Part shown: in pieces, positions 62,046-64,000 of the stretch
Position numbering within the stretch: position 1 is the stretch's first letter
Layout of the letters: the number at the start of each line of letters is the position of its first letter
NCBI RefSeq assembly: GCF_914767665.1
Contig: NC_059502.1
Span: forward strand, 45,929,812 to 45,993,811
DNA: 64,000 nt
Reading direction: 5' to 3'
Source of the DNA: Harmonia axyridis
Lineage: Eukaryota; Arthropoda; Insecta; Coleoptera; Coccinellidae
Program-made: the position numbers and the translations under genes
The notes under the pieces: model-generated
What the model was told of the DNA's origin: nothing
The model's database searches: none
Seen by the model: only the letters and a program-made list of their open reading frames with translations

Positions 62046-64000
62046 TTGTTGATTTTCTTGGACTCGGATGTCACGCAGGTAGCTATAATCTCCCACGTGG
62101 TAAGGTCAATTGCTGCTGTAATCACAAATGCACGACTGACTTCTGTTGTTGATTTGATTTGTTTGTTATTTCCTTCATTGTTTCACATTCTAACACTTCT
62201 CATCGTATTGCACAGGGACGAAAGCTTGACACACGTGTCTAAGGAAACCACTTTGGTATAAGGGACTGTTCTTATTCCCTTCTTTATGTTTAATGAACAA
62301 TAATCCGAGTAAGCCGTTCCACATTGTTGATTTTCTTGGACTCGGATGTCACGCAGGTAGCTATAATCTCCCACGTGGTAAGGTCAATTGCTGCTGTAAC
62401 CACAAATGCACGACTGACTTCTGTTGTTGATTTCATTCGTTTGTTATTTTCTTCAATGTTTCTCATTATAACACTTTTCATCGTATTGCACAGGGACGAA
62501 AGCTTGACACACTTGTCTAAGGAAACCACTTTGGTATAAGGGACTGTTCTTATTCCCTTCTTTATGTTTAATGAACAATAATCCGAGTAAGCCGTTCAAC
62601 ATTGTTGATTTTCTTGGACTCGGATGTCACGCAGGTAGCTATAATCTCCCACGTGGTAAGGTCAATTGCTGCTGTAACCACAAATGCACGACTGACTTCT
62701 GTTGTTGATTTCATTCGTTTGTTATTTTCTTCAATGTTTCTCATTATAACACTTTTCATCGTATTGCACAGGGACGAAAGCTTGACACACGTGTCTATGG
62801 AAACCACATTGGTATAAGGGACTGTTCTTACTTCTTTCTTTCTGTATAATGATCAATTATCCAAGTAAGCCATTTCACATTGTTGATTTTCTTGGACTCG
62901 GATGTCACGCAGGTAGCTATAATCTCCCACGTGGTAAGGTCAATTGCTGCTGTAATCACAAATGCACGACTGACTTCTGTTGTTGATTTGATTTGTTTGT
63001 TATTTCCTTCAATGTTTCTCATTCTAACACTTCTCATCGTATTGCACAGGGACGAAAGCTTGACACGCGTGTCTAAGGAAACCACTTTGGTATAAGGGAC
63101 TGTTCTTATTCCCTTCTTTTTGTTTAATGAACAATTATCCAAGTAAGCAATTCCACATTGTTGATTTTCTTGGACTCGGATGTCACGCAGGTAGCTATAA
63201 TCTCCCACGTGGTGAGGTCAATTGCTGCTGTAATCACAAATGCACGACTGACTTCTGTTGTTGATTTGATTTGTTTGTTATTTCCTTCGATGTTTCTCAT
63301 TCTAACACTTTTCATCGTATTGCACAGGGACGAAAGCTTGACACACGTGTCTATTGAAACCACATTGGTATAAGGGACTGTTCTTACTTCTTTCTTTCTG
63401 TATAATGATCAATTATCCAAGTAAGCCATTCCACATTGTTGATTTTCTTGGACTCGGTTGACACGCAGGTAGCTTGAATCTTTAACGTGGTAAGGTCAAT
63501 TGCTGCTGTAACCACAAATGCACGACTGACTTCTGTTGTTGATTTCATTTGTTTGTTATTTCCTTCAATGTTTCTCATTCTTACACTTTTCATCGTATTG
63601 CACAGGGACGCAAGCTTGACACACGTGTCTAAGGAAACCACTTTGGTATAAGGGACTGTTCTTATTCCCTTCTTTATGTTTAATGAACAATAATCCGAGT
63701 AAGCCGTTCCACATTGTTGATTTTCTTGGACTCGGATGTCACGCAGGTAGCTATAATCTCCCACGTGGTAAGGTCAATTGCTGCTGTAACCACAAATGCA
63801 CGACTGACTTCTGTTGTTGATTTCATTCGTTTGTTATTTTCTTCAATGTTTCTCATTATAACACTTTTCATCGTATTGCACAGGGACGAAAGCTTGACAC
63901 ACTTGTCTAAGGAAACCACTTTGGTATAAGGGACTGTTCTTATTCCCTTCTTTATGTTTAATGAACAATTATCCGAGTAAGCCGTTCCACATTGTTGATT

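Larger units (their letters stand above)
42344..64000. repeat. 278-bp satellite DNA array, right arm
   Basis: Continuation of the same satellite, beginning with tataatctttt in the second part of the monomer split by the retrotransposon. The repeat landmark then falls at 42584, 42862, 43140, 43418 and so on to 63992, in the same orientation as the left arm, giving about 78 further periods. This arm is rich in block duplications (43.7-47.1 kb against 48.4-51.8 kb; 53.4-54.6 kb against 56.2-57.4 kb; two 1946-bp units at 56.6-60.5 kb). It also holds monomers with paired 3-bp deletion and 3-bp insertion. The array runs off the right edge. I see no gene, RNA gene or second transposon in it. Confidence 0.97.

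Overview
The window is a long eukaryotic tandem-repeat (satellite) array interrupted once by a non-LTR (LINE-type) retrotransposon. No cellular protein gene, tRNA, rRNA or CRISPR array was found. The retrotransposon makes the DNA eukaryotic. Its endonuclease plus reverse transcriptase layout, and its 3' end of an aataaa signal followed by ATT repeats, resemble Jockey/CR1-type elements common in arthropods. An insect or other arthropod is a reasonable but unproven guess.

Layout: (1) 1-39215, left arm of the array. The monomer is 278 bp, seen as a landmark ttgttgatttt recurring at 53, 331, 609, 887 and onward. (2) 39216-42343, a 5'-truncated non-LTR element on the + strand. It has an APE-type endonuclease region, a reverse transcriptase region in a shifted frame, a 3' UTR and an ATT-repeat tail. 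(3) 42344-64000, right arm of the same array, starting in the second half of the very monomer the element split. In total there are about 219 monomer periods, and the array runs off both ends of the window.

The array is not a uniform ladder. Monomers are mosaics of a few variants at three or four segments: the gatgac/gatgtc and ctcccacg/cttttacg/ctttaacg region, the aaccacaaatgc/atccacaattgg region, the cattcg/catttg/gatttg/cattgg region, and the linker. Groups of monomers recur as blocks. A 7-monomer (1946 bp) higher-order unit is repeated three times in tandem at about 20.8-26.7 kb, with a fourth divergent copy at 29.2-30.8 kb. An independent 1946-bp unit is duplicated at 56.6-60.5 kb. Looser block duplications have offsets of 1336, 2780, 4725 and 5559 bp. 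Several chimeric monomers allow the exchange points to be placed, one to a window of about 33 bp.

The most informative observations are these. The retrotransposon insertion can be compared with uninterrupted paralogous blocks at about 12.6-14.7 kb and 7.8-8.6 kb, which act as empty sites. A perfect 14-bp inverted repeat sits exactly where the element's reading frame breaks. One block duplication was joined out of register, leaving a monomer 50 bp short. CACGTG motifs recur about every half monomer. The many 71-126 aa open frames inside monomers look like by-products of the repeat, not genes, because 278 is not a multiple of three and the variation does not respect codons.
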